Below, piece by piece: positions 16,121-23,894 of a DNA stretch of 30,816 nt; within the stretch, counting starts at the first letter, position 1; each line of letters starts with the position of its first letter. Where the stretch lies: NCBI GenBank assembly GCA_020697375.1, contig JAJFBJ010000039.1:1-30816 (forward strand), read 5' to 3'. The notes under the pieces are model-generated. The model saw nothing but the letters and a program-made list of their open reading frames with translations. It did no database searches and was not told where the DNA came from. The DNA is from Nitrospira sp. (GTDB taxonomy: Bacteria > Nitrospirota > Nitrospiria > Nitrospirales > Nitrospiraceae). The position numbers and the translations under genes were made by a program.

Positions 16121-17530
16121 TCATTCCGAATTCCACTGGCGGATGTCGACGAAATGTCCCTCGACGGCGGCCGCCACGGCCATGATCGGAGACACCAGAT
16201 GAGTCCGCCCGCCGGCTCCCTGACGTCCTTCGAAATTCCGATTGCTGGTCGAAGCGCAGCGTTCTCCCGGCTGCAGCACGTCGGCATTCATAGCCAGGCA
16301 CATGCTGCATCCTGCTTCACGCCACTCGAATCCTGAATCTTTGAAAATGCGATCGAGACCTTCTTCTTCCGCTTGTCGCTTCACCAGACCCGAACCAGGG
16401 ACGACCATGGCATGCACGCTGCCGGCCACTTTCTTGCCTTTGGCGAATGAAGCCGCCAGGCGCAGGTCTTCGATCCGGGAATTGGTGCAAGATCCGATGA
16501 ATACCTTGTCGATCTTAATGTCTCGGATCGGCATCCCGGGCGCCAACGCCATATATTCGATGGCGCGCTCGGTGGCTTGGCGAAGTTTCATGTCCTGCAT
16601 GGTTCGAGGATCCGGAACGTTCCCATCCACGCCGATGACCATTCCTGGGCTGGTTCCCCAGGTGACTTGCGGAGCGATCGTTTCAGCCCGCAATTCCACA
16701 ACGGCATCGTACCGCGCGCCTGGATCGGTAGTGAGTTTTCGCCAGGCCGCCACGGCCTGATCCCAGTGAGCGCCTTGCGGAGCCATTGGGCGTCCCTTGA
16801 TGTACGCGAAGGTGATGTCATCCGGCGCCACCATGCCGGCGCGGGCTCCGCCCTCGATGGACATGTTGCAGAGGGTCATGCGGCCTTCCATGCTGAGCGC
16901 ACGGATCGTAGATCCCGTGTATTCGATGACGTAGCCTGTCCCGCCGGCCGTGCCGATTTGGCCGATGATGGCAAGGATCACGTCTTTCGCGGAACAACGG
17001 GGAGACAGCGTTCCTTCGACACGGACCTCCATGGTCTTGGGCCGTTTCTGGACCAGACATTGCGTCGCCAGCACATGTTCCACCTCGCTCGTGCCGATTC
17101 CGAAGGCCAGCGCTCCGAAGGCTCCATGAGTCGAGGTATGCGAATCCCCGCAGACAATCGTCATGCCGGGCAACGTGAAGCCCTGTTCTGGTCCGATGAC
17201 ATGCACGACGCCCTGCCGGACATCGTCCATGCCGAAAAACGTAATGCCCACCGATCCGCAGTTGTCCTCTAACGTTTGAATTTGTTTGGCGCTGACGGGG
17301 TCGGCAATCGCGACGCGGCGGTCCGTAGTCGGGACGTTATGATCGGGGACGGCCAACGCCGCTCCTGGCCGGCGCGGAGTCCGGCCCGCTGCCTTCAAGC
17401 CCTCGAAGGCCTGCGGAGACGTCACTTCGTGGACCAGATGGCGATCGATGTAAAGCAACGTGGTACCGTCGGGTTCCGCCCGAACCACGTGCTCATCCCA
17501 GATCTTCTCAAATAGTGTTGTTGCAACCAT
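16121..17530 (-). CDS. leuC: 3-isopropylmalate dehydratase large subunit LeuC
   Basis: The 469-residue subunit is full length for bacterial LeuC. It has the opening [18 protein letters not shown], the [20 protein letters not shown] segment and the three [4Fe-4S] ligands Cys348 (in IGSCTNSR), Cys408 and Cys411 (in [10 protein letters not shown]). It holds the iron-sulfur cluster that catalyses dehydration and rehydration of isopropylmalate together with LeuD. Two ATGs lie at the 5' end; the inner one (17530) is chosen because AAGGAG sits 7 nt upstream of it and only 1 nt from the outer one (17536). A promoter-like TATAAT lies about 60 bp upstream. I saw no leader-peptide Leu codon run or T-box in the short upstream region. 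Confidence 0.96.
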   Translation of the reverse strand: MVATTLFEKIWDEHVVRAEPDGTTLLYIDRHLVHEVTSPQAFEGLKAAGRTPRRPGAALAVPDHNVPTTDRRVAIADPVSAKQIQTLEDNCGSVGITFFGMDDVRQGVVHVIGPEQGFTLPGMTIVCGDSHTSTHGAFGALAFGIGTSEVEHVLATQCLVQKRPKTMEVRVEGTLSPRCSAKDVILAIIGQIGTAGGTGYVIEYTGSTIRALSMEGRMTLCNMSIEGGARAGMVAPDDITFAYIKGRPMAPQGAHWDQAVAAWRKLTTDPGARYDAVVELRAETIAPQVTWGTSPGMVIGVDGNVPDPRTMQDMKLRQATERAIEYMALAPGMPIRDIKIDKVFIGSCTNSRIEDLRLAASFAKGKKVAGSVHAMVVPGSGLVKRQAEEEGLDRIFKDSGFEWREAGCSMCLAMNADVLQPGERCASTSNRNFEGRQGAGGRTHLVSPIMAVAAAVEGHFVDIRQWNSE

Positions 17531-17591
17531 GGCCATGCTCCTTGTAGGACCGCACCTGCACTCGCGAAAGCTACGCTATCGATGCGCGTCT

Positions 17592-17622
17592 ATTATATAT
17601 GCGAGCAGGCCTGTCGCATCAA
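17592..17622 (-). promoter_or_regulatory. Candidate promoter of the leuC-leuD unit
   Basis: On the minus strand there is a perfect TATAAT (17597-17592) with TTGATG (17622-17617) as a -35, but the spacing is 19 bp, longer than ideal. The implied 5' leader is about 55 nt and contains the AAGGAG of leuC. Confidence 0.4.
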
Positions 17623-17686
17623 GGGGCAAAGGGAAGCGCAGGGTTGCTCCCTTCAGATTACATGGGCGCCGACCGATAGAGCTTTC

Positions 17687-17920
17687 ATGGAACAGGAAAT
17701 GGTGGACGCAGAACGGATCATGATTCCCCGCTGGACTATCAAGCGCGACCCACGGGCGTTGGGTTGTACCGTCTGCGGGTCAGCTATCGTCAAAGTTACG
17801 GCAGAATGGCGACAGGTCTCATTTTGCACTTGCCGATTGATTGAATACCGTGTGCTGCCGAGAGCTCCCAAAGCCTTGCCCGTCCCTCCTCCGGTCGCAG
17901 ACCTACGGAACGACCCCTAG
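17687..17920 (+). CDS. Small Cys-containing (zinc-ribbon-like) protein
   Basis: The 77-residue product carries CTVC and, 16 residues on, CTC in the stretch from RALGCTVCGS to VSFCTCRLIEY, which could coordinate zinc as a degenerate ribbon (C-x2-C and C-x-C). The tail is Pro-rich (LPRAPKALPVPPP). I do not recognise a family. The start is uncertain: ATGs at 17687, 17699 and 17720 are all in frame and none has a clear ribosome site, while the longer frame from 17582 lies in the leuC promoter region. It is divergent from leuC and followed by a hairpin at 17932-17961. Confidence 0.5.
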   Translation: MEQEMVDAERIMIPRWTIKRDPRALGCTVCGSAIVKVTAEWRQVSFCTCRLIEYRVLPRAPKALPVPPPVADLRNDP

Positions 17921-17931
17921 CGGGTTGGTGA

Positions 17932-17961
17932 AATGCCAGGCAGGATTGCCCTCGTGGCATT
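17932..17961 (+). terminator. Inverted repeat after the small Cys-containing gene, possible terminator
   Basis: AATGCCA (17932-17938) pairs with TGGCATT (17955-17961), and an inner GGCA/TGCC pair lies within the loop. No T tract follows on the plus strand, so termination is only a possibility. Confidence 0.3.
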
Positions 17962-18086
17962 CCAGAGCTAGCCGGTGTTTTATTACCTAGCTTCCCAGGT
18001 TCCTGACGGCGGACGATCCTCTGCTAGGCTTGTCTTAAGCAAGCGCATTGCCTTCCGATGAACGATCTTTCCAGGTGGAGAAACGT

Positions 18087-18638
18087 ATGACAGGCTGGTT
18101 ATGGAGTTTCGTCATGGTCGGGTGGATAAGCGTCATGGCCTTGAGCTTTGCTGAAGCGAAGGATCGGTCGGTGGCGAAATCACTATCGAGCATGGGACCG
18201 GTCATCCAAGGGGGCTACGCTCGGTCCTGTAGGGGCGGAGACCTTCTTGGAAATTGGCGGCTGGTGACATTCGACAGCCCCTATCGTTTCCGGAATCCGC
18301 AGGCTCCATACCTGTTCCCCCATCAGGTCTTTCAATATTCCAATCGAGGCGCCGCCAAGTCAGCCCATTCTCACAGGCCGATCGCCGGCCTGCCGGACAC
18401 AGTATTCGGGACTGTTCCGCTGGAAATGACCTATCGAGTTGAGCAGGGAGATGTCATTGTCCTGAAGAAGAACGGTCCCGATCAAACAGTAGAGAACTGG
18501 ACATGCAAGGTCGTCACGCAAGACCATGAGGAGGGAGGAGGCCGGATTTCCGTGAAACGCGGCGATGTCTGGCTGACATTACGGGGAGCGGAAGGACAGA
18601 CGCTGTTTGTCCGTCACTTACGAAAAGCGGGCGCATAA
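18087..18638 (+). CDS. Exported protein of unknown function
   Basis: The 183-residue protein starts with a signal peptide (MTGWLWSFVMVGWISVMALS, cleavage probably after FAEA at residue 24). The mature part has LLGNWRLVTFDSPYRF, then FGTVPLEMTYRVEQGDVIVL and a C-terminal KRGDVWLTLRGAEGQTLFV, an alternating pattern that suggests a beta-barrel or lipocalin-like fold, but no family is recognised. The start at 18087 is chosen because GGTGGAG lies seven nt upstream and because it opens directly with the signal peptide; the frame extends 13 codons upstream. It is 91 bp before the MEKHLA gene on the same strand. Confidence 0.75.
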   Translation: MTGWLWSFVMVGWISVMALSFAEAKDRSVAKSLSSMGPVIQGGYARSCRGGDLLGNWRLVTFDSPYRFRNPQAPYLFPHQVFQYSNRGAAKSAHSHRPIAGLPDTVFGTVPLEMTYRVEQGDVIVLKKNGPDQTVENWTCKVVTQDHEEGGGRISVKRGDVWLTLRGAEGQTLFVRHLRKAGA

Positions 18639-18729
18639 CCTTGCATTGCGTTGAGACAAAAGAAGGTGCTACCACTTCAGGCGTGTGACCTATGCGCTGC
18701 CATGGCCTGGTCAATCTCGGTGAGGAGCG

Positions 18730-19203
18730 ATGCGCGACCCGAATCACCTGTGGAATCAACCGCCGGTCATTGAATGGTGCCAGTTGTTGCTGGACAGCTA
18801 TCGCCACTGGATCGGGCGAGACTTGCTTCAACGGGCCGGAGGGCCGGAGGAACAGGCCCAGGCGATGTTTTTAGCGCCGTTTGTCGTCGTCTCGCATGGC
18901 GCAGAAGTTGATCCGATGTTGAATTATGGCTCGCAGCTTGCGCTCAACCTGTGGGAATTGACGTGGGATGAGTTGCGGCGTACGCCTTCCCGGCTGACGG
19001 CAGAGGCCGTCAACCGCGCCGAGCGGGAATGGATGCTCGAACAGGCCCGCACGAGAGGCTATATGGGCAATTACCGGGGCGTCAGAATTTCGAGCAGCGG
19101 CCGGCGGTTTCTGGTCGAAGACGCCATCGTCTGGAATGTGATCGACAGGACCGGGCATCGCTTGGGACAAGCCGCGACATTTTCACAATGGACCTTCCTC
19201 TAG
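18730..19203 (+). CDS. MEKHLA domain protein (PAS-related)
   Basis: The 157-residue protein is essentially one MEKHLA domain: FVVVSHGAEVDPMLNYGSQL (about residues 51-70), LWELTWDELRRTPSRLTAE and the C-terminal GVRISSSGRRFLVEDAIVWN. MEKHLA is a PAS-like fold first described at the C-terminus of plant HD-Zip III regulators, and stand-alone bacterial copies have no assigned function; a small-ligand or redox sensing role is often supposed. There is no attached output domain here, so any signal must go through a partner. A GAGGAG lies close to the ATG. Its last 21 bp overlap the tail of the convergent DUF1653 gene. Confidence 0.88.
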   Translation: MRDPNHLWNQPPVIEWCQLLLDSYRHWIGRDLLQRAGGPEEQAQAMFLAPFVVVSHGAEVDPMLNYGSQLALNLWELTWDELRRTPSRLTAEAVNRAEREWMLEQARTRGYMGNYRGVRISSSGRRFLVEDAIVWNVIDRTGHRLGQAATFSQWTFL

Positions 19204-19401
19204 CCGTCGAAACCGAGGCACGTCCGCCCCACCGATCGATACCAATTCGATAAACATGCCGATCGGTCTGATCCAAAGCCCGCCTTCCCCATAAAGCTGA
19301 CGATACAACACGTACTCTTCCTCGGTTTCCGAGTGCCGGGCGATGCCGATCACCTCATAGTCTTTCCCCTTATAGTGGCGATAGCGACCGGGTTTGATCA
19401 T
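19183..19401 (-). CDS. DUF1653 family small protein
   Basis: The 72-residue product reads MIKPGRYRHYKGKDYEVIG, then ARHSETEEEYVLYRQLYG and LWIRPIGMFIELV, which is the DUF1653 pattern (small SH3-like beta barrel, function unknown). The start at 19401 is preferred over the frame's first ATG at 19431 because AGGA lies seven nt upstream and family members begin at this point. It overlaps the MEKHLA gene tail-to-tail by 21 bp, and its ATG is only 49 bp from that of the divergent oxidoreductase gene, so their promoters must be interleaved. Confidence 0.85.
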   Translation of the reverse strand: MIKPGRYRHYKGKDYEVIGIARHSETEEEYVLYRQLYGEGGLWIRPIGMFIELVSIGGADVPRFRRLEEGPL

Positions 19402-19450
19402 GGTGTATCCTGAATGGATTTTTGCAGCCACGTAGTGTATCGGAGCGTGA

Positions 19451-20860
19451 ATGCGATCACAACTGTCTCATAAGCATCAACGCCGGCACGATGTCGTCGT
19501 CATCGGCGGCGGGTCGGCCGGTTATGCCGCCGCACGGACGGCTCGTGACGCCGGCGCTGATGTCGCCATCGTCGATCATGGACCGCTCGGGGGTCTCTGC
19601 ATCCTCAAAGGCTGTATGCCCACCAAAACGATTCTTCGGTCGGCCGAAATCCTGTCGATGATGAAGCGTGCCCGTGAATTCGGGCTTGCTCCGGTCACCG
19701 CCAGCGCCGATCTGTCGGCGATTGTCGATCGTAAAAATAGATTGGTTCAAGAGTTTGCGGCTGATCGTATCGCCGCCCTGCATGATCCCCGCTTCACGTT
19801 GTATGAGTCGCGTGCCGAATTCATTTCGTCCCACGAAATTCTCGCCGGCGACGTTCGAATTCTTGGGCGGGCCTTCGTAGTTGCCACGGGGTCCAAAGCC
19901 TGTGAGGTGTCGATACCGGGGCTCGCGGAGGCCGGATACCAGACCAGCGATACGATTCTCGACCTCCGGCGACCACCGGACTCGCTCCTCGTGCTGGGTG
20001 GCGGGCCGGTTGCCGTCGAGCTGGGACAATTTTTCTCCCGTATCGGGACCAAGGTTACCATGCTGCAACGGAGCGCGACCCTGTTGTCGGATATGGACGA
20101 GGAGGCCGGCAGGGCATTGGAGTCTGCATTTCGAGATGAGGGGATCGAGGTGTTGACGGATGTCTCGTTCCGGCAAGTCACTTCGACGCCATCGGAGAAA
20201 ATAGTACAGGTCACACAACAAGGTGTGACCCACACGCGTTCGGCGGAAATGATCCTGCAGGCTTTTGGCCGCCGTCCCAATCTGAAGGGGTTACACCTTG
20301 AGAAGGCTGGATTGCAGACTGTTGATGACCGCTTGACGGTCGGTCCGGACATGCGAACCTCGCAGCAGCACATTTTTGCCGTGGGCGATGTGAACGACCT
20401 CAACCCGATCGTGCATCTGGCGATTCAGCAGGGCGAAACCGCAGCCTACAACGCTGTTCATCCCAACGAGCCGGCACGGGTGATCGATCATCGGCTGGAC
20501 GCCGAGGCAGTCTTCACCGAACCGCAGGTGGCGGTCGCCGGCTTAAGTGCACGGCAGTGCCGTGAGCTGGCGATTCCTTATCTCGCGGCTTCCTACCTGT
20601 TTGCCGACCATGGTAAGGCGATGTGCATGGGGGCGACGCATGGATTCGTGAAACTGCTCTGCCGTCCGGACAGCGGCGTATTGCTGGGCGCACAGATCGT
20701 TGGGCCGGAAGCGGCGGAATTGATCCATGAGCTCATTGCTGTCATGTATTTTCATGGGACCGCGCAAGACCTATTGCGCATTCCGCATTATCATCCGACG
20801 TTGGCGGAGATTGTGACCTATCCGGCTGAATCCATCGTCGAGCAGATGGCCCGATCATGA
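19451..20860 (+). CDS. FAD-dependent pyridine nucleotide-disulfide oxidoreductase (dihydrolipoamide dehydrogenase / mercuric reductase-like)
   Basis: The 469-residue flavoprotein has an N-terminal FAD site (VVVIGGGSAGYAAA, residues 15-28), the redox-active disulfide GGLCILKGCMPTKT (Cys50, Cys55), a central NAD(P) fold (LLVLGGGPVAVELGQFF), the second FAD motif HIFAVGDVNDLNPI and the C-terminal acid/base pair HPTLAE (His448, Glu453). It would pass electrons between NAD(P)H and a dithiol or related substrate. No lipoyl-protein or 2-oxoacid dehydrogenase genes are adjacent, and there is no mercury operon or vicinal C-terminal Cys pair, so the physiological substrate is open. CGGAG precedes the ATG. 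The stop overlaps the next gene by 4 nt (ATGA). Confidence 0.92.
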   Translation: MRSQLSHKHQRRHDVVVIGGGSAGYAAARTARDAGADVAIVDHGPLGGLCILKGCMPTKTILRSAEILSMMKRAREFGLAPVTASADLSAIVDRKNRLVQEFAADRIAALHDPRFTLYESRAEFISSHEILAGDVRILGRAFVVATGSKACEVSIPGLAEAGYQTSDTILDLRRPPDSLLVLGGGPVAVELGQFFSRIGTKVTMLQRSATLLSDMDEEAGRALESAFRDEGIEVLTDVSFRQVTSTPSEKIVQVTQQGVTHTRSAEMILQAFGRRPNLKGLHLEKAGLQTVDDRLTVGPDMRTSQQHIFAVGDVNDLNPIVHLAIQQGETAAYNAVHPNEPARVIDHRLDAEAVFTEPQVAVAGLSARQCRELAIPYLAASYLFADHGKAMCMGATHGFVKLLCRPDSGVLLGAQIVGPEAAELIHELIAVMYFHGTAQDLLRIPHYHPTLAEIVTYPAESIVEQMARS

Positions 20861-21540
20861 ACACGAGGTGTCTCGCCTGCTGGTCCGCTCTCTTATTGGT
20901 GGCGGCCGTTTCCTGCGGGCAGCCGACATGGGATGCCGCCATGCAGGCCGGTGAGACCGCGATGCAACAGGGCCGATATCGGGAGGCCGAGCGGATTTTT
21001 TCCACTGCCGTCCGCAAGGCGGAAGAGTACGGCCCTCATGACCGACGAGTGGCGGTAACGCTGGCTCACTTGGCTCAAGCCTATAGCGCACAGGAGAAAT
21101 TCGTCGAAGCCGAGCCGGTCTATCTGGAAGCGCTCAAAATCTACCAGGATGTGCACGGCGAGAACCATTTGGATGTGGCGGCGATGCTGAACAACCTTGG
21201 CGTGCTCCATCGAAAGCATGGGCAATATGCCGATGCACAGAAGCTTTTGATGCGCGCGCTCGCAATCAAGGAGCAACTCCTCGGGCCGAGTCATTTGGAG
21301 GTGGCCTTGGCGCTGAGCAATTTAGCCGCATTGCATGTGGCCCAGGGCGAGATCGATCAGGCCGGCGCGTTACTCGCGCGCGCATTGGCCGTGCGTGAGA
21401 AGCAGTTGGGGCCCGACCATCCCGATGTGGCGAAGAACCTTGATGACTATGCCCGGGCGCTTCGCAAACTCGGCCGGGATGCAGAGGCGGAGGCTCTCGA
21501 AGCCAGGTCCAATGCAATTCGAGCGCAGCCCAAATCATGA
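20857..21540 (+). CDS. TPR lipoprotein (kinesin-light-chain-type repeats)
   Basis: The 227-residue protein has a signal peptide ending VAAVSC (lipidated Cys at residue 20). It then carries about four tetratricopeptide repeats with a 42-residue period, as in kinesin light chain (each with a pattern like LAQAYSAQEKFVEAEPVYLE, then ALKIYQDVHGENHLDVA). Such repeats bind peptides and assemble complexes. The protein is expected to sit on the periplasmic side of a membrane. Its start lies inside the stop of the flavin oxidoreductase gene, so the two are translationally coupled, yet one is cytoplasmic and the other exported, and a direct functional link is not obvious. Confidence 0.88.
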   Translation: MNTRCLACWSALLLVAAVSCGQPTWDAAMQAGETAMQQGRYREAERIFSTAVRKAEEYGPHDRRVAVTLAHLAQAYSAQEKFVEAEPVYLEALKIYQDVHGENHLDVAAMLNNLGVLHRKHGQYADAQKLLMRALAIKEQLLGPSHLEVALALSNLAALHVAQGEIDQAGALLARALAVREKQLGPDHPDVAKNLDDYARALRKLGRDAEAEALEARSNAIRAQPKS

Positions 21541-21614
21541 CGGCGGAAGGATGGAAGTTGAACCCGCGGGATGCTCCGTTGTAGCGTAGTGAACTGCCGA
21601 GCAGAAGATGGATC

Positions 21615-21830
21615 ATGTCTGATTTGCGAACGAATGCTTTGATCGCGCGCGGGACGGGCATCGTGTTCATTGCCGCGGGATTTATGCTGGGTGTGTATGG
21701 GCTCGATCATCCCGATACTCTGTGGTTACAGACGGCATTGGGACTCCTCGTCACCGGAATGATCGCCCAGGGGTATGCAATGTATTGTTCAATTCGATGG
21801 GTTCGAGAACAGCGTGATTCTGAACGCTAG
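21615..21830 (+). CDS. Small two-helix membrane protein
   Basis: The 71-residue product has two hydrophobic helices (about residues 14-30 and 38-56) with a short acidic turn (GLDHPDT) between them and a charged C-terminus (RWVREQRDSER). No family is recognised. It is 74 bp after the TPR lipoprotein gene and 28 bp before the next lipoprotein gene, suggesting membership of one co-directional run that ends with mscS. GATGGA upstream of the ATG is a weak ribosome site. Confidence 0.65.
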   Translation: MSDLRTNALIARGTGIVFIAAGFMLGVYGLDHPDTLWLQTALGLLVTGMIAQGYAMYCSIRWVREQRDSER

Positions 21831-21858
21831 CCAATCGGCGCACGAAAGACAAGCGGAG

Positions 21859-22305
21859 ATGAGTCCACCGGTATGGCGGGACAGGCTCTTGATGCTGCTC
21901 TGTCTGCTGACGCTGTCTGGTTGCGGTGGACCTTGGCGCGACAAGTACCTCGACAAGGGGCTCAGTGCGCTTACGCAAGATGACATTGCCGAGAAATTCG
22001 GACCTCCCCATACGGCGAAGACGCCTGTATTAGGCGGCGATACCGTCTGGACCTATCGTGTGCCGATGGGTGACCGGGAGGTTCATCCATGGGATCCCAG
22101 CAGCTTGACCGCCGGCAAAACGACGAAAGCCCCGCCGTCTCCCTCGCCTTTCGGAAAAAGTCTGGCCGGCGCAGAGGAACCCTACCGGGAGCCGCTATAC
22201 TGTTATCGTTACACCCTCTCATTCGATGAGGCGAAGGTGCTCAAAGATTGGAGACGAGAGGAATGCGTCCCGCGCTTCAGTGAGGACGAGAGCATGTCGC
22301 AGTAG
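21859..22305 (+). CDS. Lipoprotein of unknown function
   Basis: The 148-residue protein begins with a short basic/hydrophobic signal (RDRLLMLLCLLTLSGC), with the lipobox LSGC giving a lipidated Cys near residue 22. The mature part has LTQDDIAEKFGPPHTAKTP, then GDTVWTYRVPMGD and a late LYCYRYTLSFDEAKVL, resembling the small BamE/SmpA-like or outer-membrane assembly lipoproteins that read 'KFGPP' near the N-terminus. That similarity is weak and only suggestive. The longer frame from 21775 overlaps the preceding gene, and 21892 is another possible start. Confidence 0.7.
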   Translation: MSPPVWRDRLLMLLCLLTLSGCGGPWRDKYLDKGLSALTQDDIAEKFGPPHTAKTPVLGGDTVWTYRVPMGDREVHPWDPSSLTAGKTTKAPPSPSPFGKSLAGAEEPYREPLYCYRYTLSFDEAKVLKDWRREECVPRFSEDESMSQ

Positions 22306-22322
22306 GACGGCCCAAAACCACG

Positions 22323-23177
22323 ATGCAAGAATTGTTGCCGGCTATTGGATCGAGCGTTTTCTTCGATGTCTTGAAATCCCTCCTGCTGCTTTCCATTCTT
22401 CTCATCCTCCGTACGGTCCTGGTGCGATCGATCGCCGGAAATCACAAGCTGTCGATCGAGTCGAAGCGCCGATGGATCGTCATGACCCGGAACAGCATGG
22501 TAGTCGGTCTGTTCATCGGATTGGTGGTCATTTGGGCGCATGAGCTGGAAGCATTCGCCGTGTCGCTGGTGGCGCTGGCCGCCGCCCTCGTTTTGGCGAC
22601 CAAGGAATTGATTCTCTGTTGGAGCGGGGCTGCCATGCGCGCCGGGGGGAGCATGTATGTCTTGGGAGACCGCATACAACTGGGAACGTACCGCGGGGTG
22701 GTCCTTGACCATGATGTATTCACCACGAAACTGCTGGAGATCGGGCCTGGCCAGGCCTCACATCTCTATACCGGTCGAATCGTGATCTTTCCCAACAGCC
22801 TCCTATTTACCAACCCGTTGGTCAAAGAAAATCATCCACAGGAGTACGGCCTCTATTTGTTGAGCGTACCGCTCGCGGGCGAAGAAAACTGGCAGATTGC
22901 CGAACGGGCGCTCCTGGACGCTGCAAGAGCTGAGTGCGCTCCGTTCATGGACGAAATGGTTCGGCAGATGAAACTGCTGGAACAACGAAATTTTCTGGAA
23001 GCCCCATCTCCTGAGCCTCGCATCACCCTGCAGCTCCCCGACGCCGGACGCATCCAGCTTGTGCTTCGATTTCCCGCTCCCGATCGCGGACGTTCTCGAG
23101 TCGAACAGGCTATTATCAGGCGCTATCTGGCCGCCGTTCGCGATCAGCACAGATCCTCGCCTGCCTCCATGGCATAG
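22323..23177 (+). CDS. MscS family small-conductance mechanosensitive channel
   Basis: The 284-residue protein has three hydrophobic helices (about 15-35, 58-77 and 82-97) followed by the MscS beta domain: GDRIQLGTYRGVVLDHDVFT, then HLYTGRIVIFPNSLLFTNPL (about residues 117-165). Channels of this family open on membrane tension to release solutes under hypo-osmotic shock. The size is close to the minimal MscS. The pore-lining helix is less Gly/Ala-rich than in classical MscS, so gating may differ. It is 17 bp after the lipoprotein gene, without a visible ribosome site of its own in a normal position. Confidence 0.88.
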   Translation: MQELLPAIGSSVFFDVLKSLLLLSILLILRTVLVRSIAGNHKLSIESKRRWIVMTRNSMVVGLFIGLVVIWAHELEAFAVSLVALAAALVLATKELILCWSGAAMRAGGSMYVLGDRIQLGTYRGVVLDHDVFTTKLLEIGPGQASHLYTGRIVIFPNSLLFTNPLVKENHPQEYGLYLLSVPLAGEENWQIAERALLDAARAECAPFMDEMVRQMKLLEQRNFLEAPSPEPRITLQLPDAGRIQLVLRFPAPDRGRSRVEQAIIRRYLAAVRDQHRSSPASMA

Positions 23178-23208
23178 GTCTTTTCCAGGTGGCTACGTTC
23201 GCCGGACG

Positions 23209-23234
23209 TGCCGGTAACGATGGGCGTACCGGCA
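23209..23234. repeat. Perfect 8-bp inverted repeat between mscS and the Lys/Ala-rich gene
   Basis: TGCCGGTA (23209-23216) and TACCGGCA (23227-23234) are exact reverse complements around a 10-nt loop, 31 bp after the mscS stop. An A-rich, not T-rich, tract follows on the plus strand, so it is not a standard terminator. An operator or a processing site are alternatives. Confidence 0.4.
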
Positions 23235-23250
23235 AAAACAAGCAAAATAA

Positions 23251-23279
23251 TTGGCAAACGAAAACCTTCAAGGTATTGG
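23251..23279 (+). promoter_or_regulatory. Weak candidate promoter of the Lys/Ala-rich exported protein
   Basis: TTGGCA (23251-23256, 5 of 6 to consensus) and TATTGG (23274-23279, 3 of 6) are separated by 17 bp. The -10 is poor. The implied leader of about 60 nt includes the strong AGGGAGGT ribosome site of the next gene. Confidence 0.3.
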
Positions 23280-23346
23280 TGGAAACTGCATGTCGCAAGG
23301 CGGGAGTGAAGCGGATACCATTTTTAATCACAAGGGAGGTTTGTCG

Positions 23347-23751
23347 ATGAGAAGGTCTATCGCGGGCATTGTCGCCGTGGCGTTTATGGGAATGAGCTCG
23401 CTGGCCTTCGCAGACGAGATGGGAATTGGGCAGATGTCTGAGGCAATGAAGCCGGACATGGGATATGCATCGGACGATCTGAAAACTCATAAAGAAGCCA
23501 TGACCAACGAGTTCAAGGCCAAAAAAGAATCGATGAAAAGCGAGACAAAGATGAAGGCGGATGAGGCGAAAGCCAAGAAAAAGCAAGCCAAGGCTGCCTT
23601 GAAGGCGAAGAAGGAGCAGGCCAAAGCCAAGGCAAAGGCGAGGAAAGCTGCGGCTCATGCGAAAGCGACAGAAATGAAAGGCGCCGCAGAAGACATGACG
23701 CATGAGGCCGACGGTATGAAGCGCGACCTGATGGATGCCGTGCGGAACTAG
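23347..23751 (+). CDS. Lys/Ala-rich exported protein of low complexity
   Basis: The 134-residue protein starts with a classical signal peptide (MRRSIAGIVAVAFMGMSSLA, cleavage after AFA). The mature part, from about residue 50, is almost entirely Lys, Ala, Glu and Met (AKAALKAKKEQAKAKAKARK and similar), predicted to be a long single helix with high positive charge. No family is recognised. Cytoplasmic histone H1-like proteins have comparable composition, but this one is exported. AGGGAGGT seven nt before the ATG is among the best ribosome sites in the window, suggesting high expression, and the gene is closed by a 12-bp-stem terminator. Possible roles are binding anionic wall or surface polymers, nucleic acid or metal-oxyanion aggregates, but this is speculation. 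Confidence 0.78.
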   Translation: MRRSIAGIVAVAFMGMSSLAFADEMGIGQMSEAMKPDMGYASDDLKTHKEAMTNEFKAKKESMKSETKMKADEAKAKKKQAKAALKAKKEQAKAKAKARKAAAHAKATEMKGAAEDMTHEADGMKRDLMDAVRN

Positions 23752-23799
23752 ATAGGATGATGAAGGCGGCGAGCTGATCCGCGTCGTGATGTGACAGCG

Positions 23800-23844
23800 A
23801 CGGCCTGTGATTGGGATTTTCCGATCACAGGCCGTAGTGCTTTT
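23800..23844 (+). terminator. Rho-independent terminator after the Lys/Ala-rich gene
   Basis: ACGGCCTGTGAT (23800-23811) pairs perfectly with ATCACAGGCCGT (23824-23835), with a 12-nt loop and a TTTT run at 23841-23844. It separates the upstream gene from the xth promoter beginning at 23854. Confidence 0.7.
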
Positions 23845-23853
23845 CCGACCTGG

Positions 23854-23882
23854 TTGTTGCGGCGGGCGGGCTCTGCTAAAAT
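23854..23882 (+). promoter_or_regulatory. Candidate extended -10 promoter of xth
   Basis: TTGTTG (23854-23859) lies 17 bp before TAAAAT (23877-23882), which is preceded by TGC, making an extended -10. The ATG at 23895 is 12 nt after the box, so the predicted leader is about 5 nt and no ribosome site is present. Confidence 0.5.
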
Positions 23883-23894
23883 CGGCACCGCCGT

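Noticed and set aside
19457..20233. 258-codon minus-strand frame opposite the disulfide oxidoreductase
   Set aside because: Shadow of a gene whose FAD and disulfide motifs are intact; no domain is visible in the translation.
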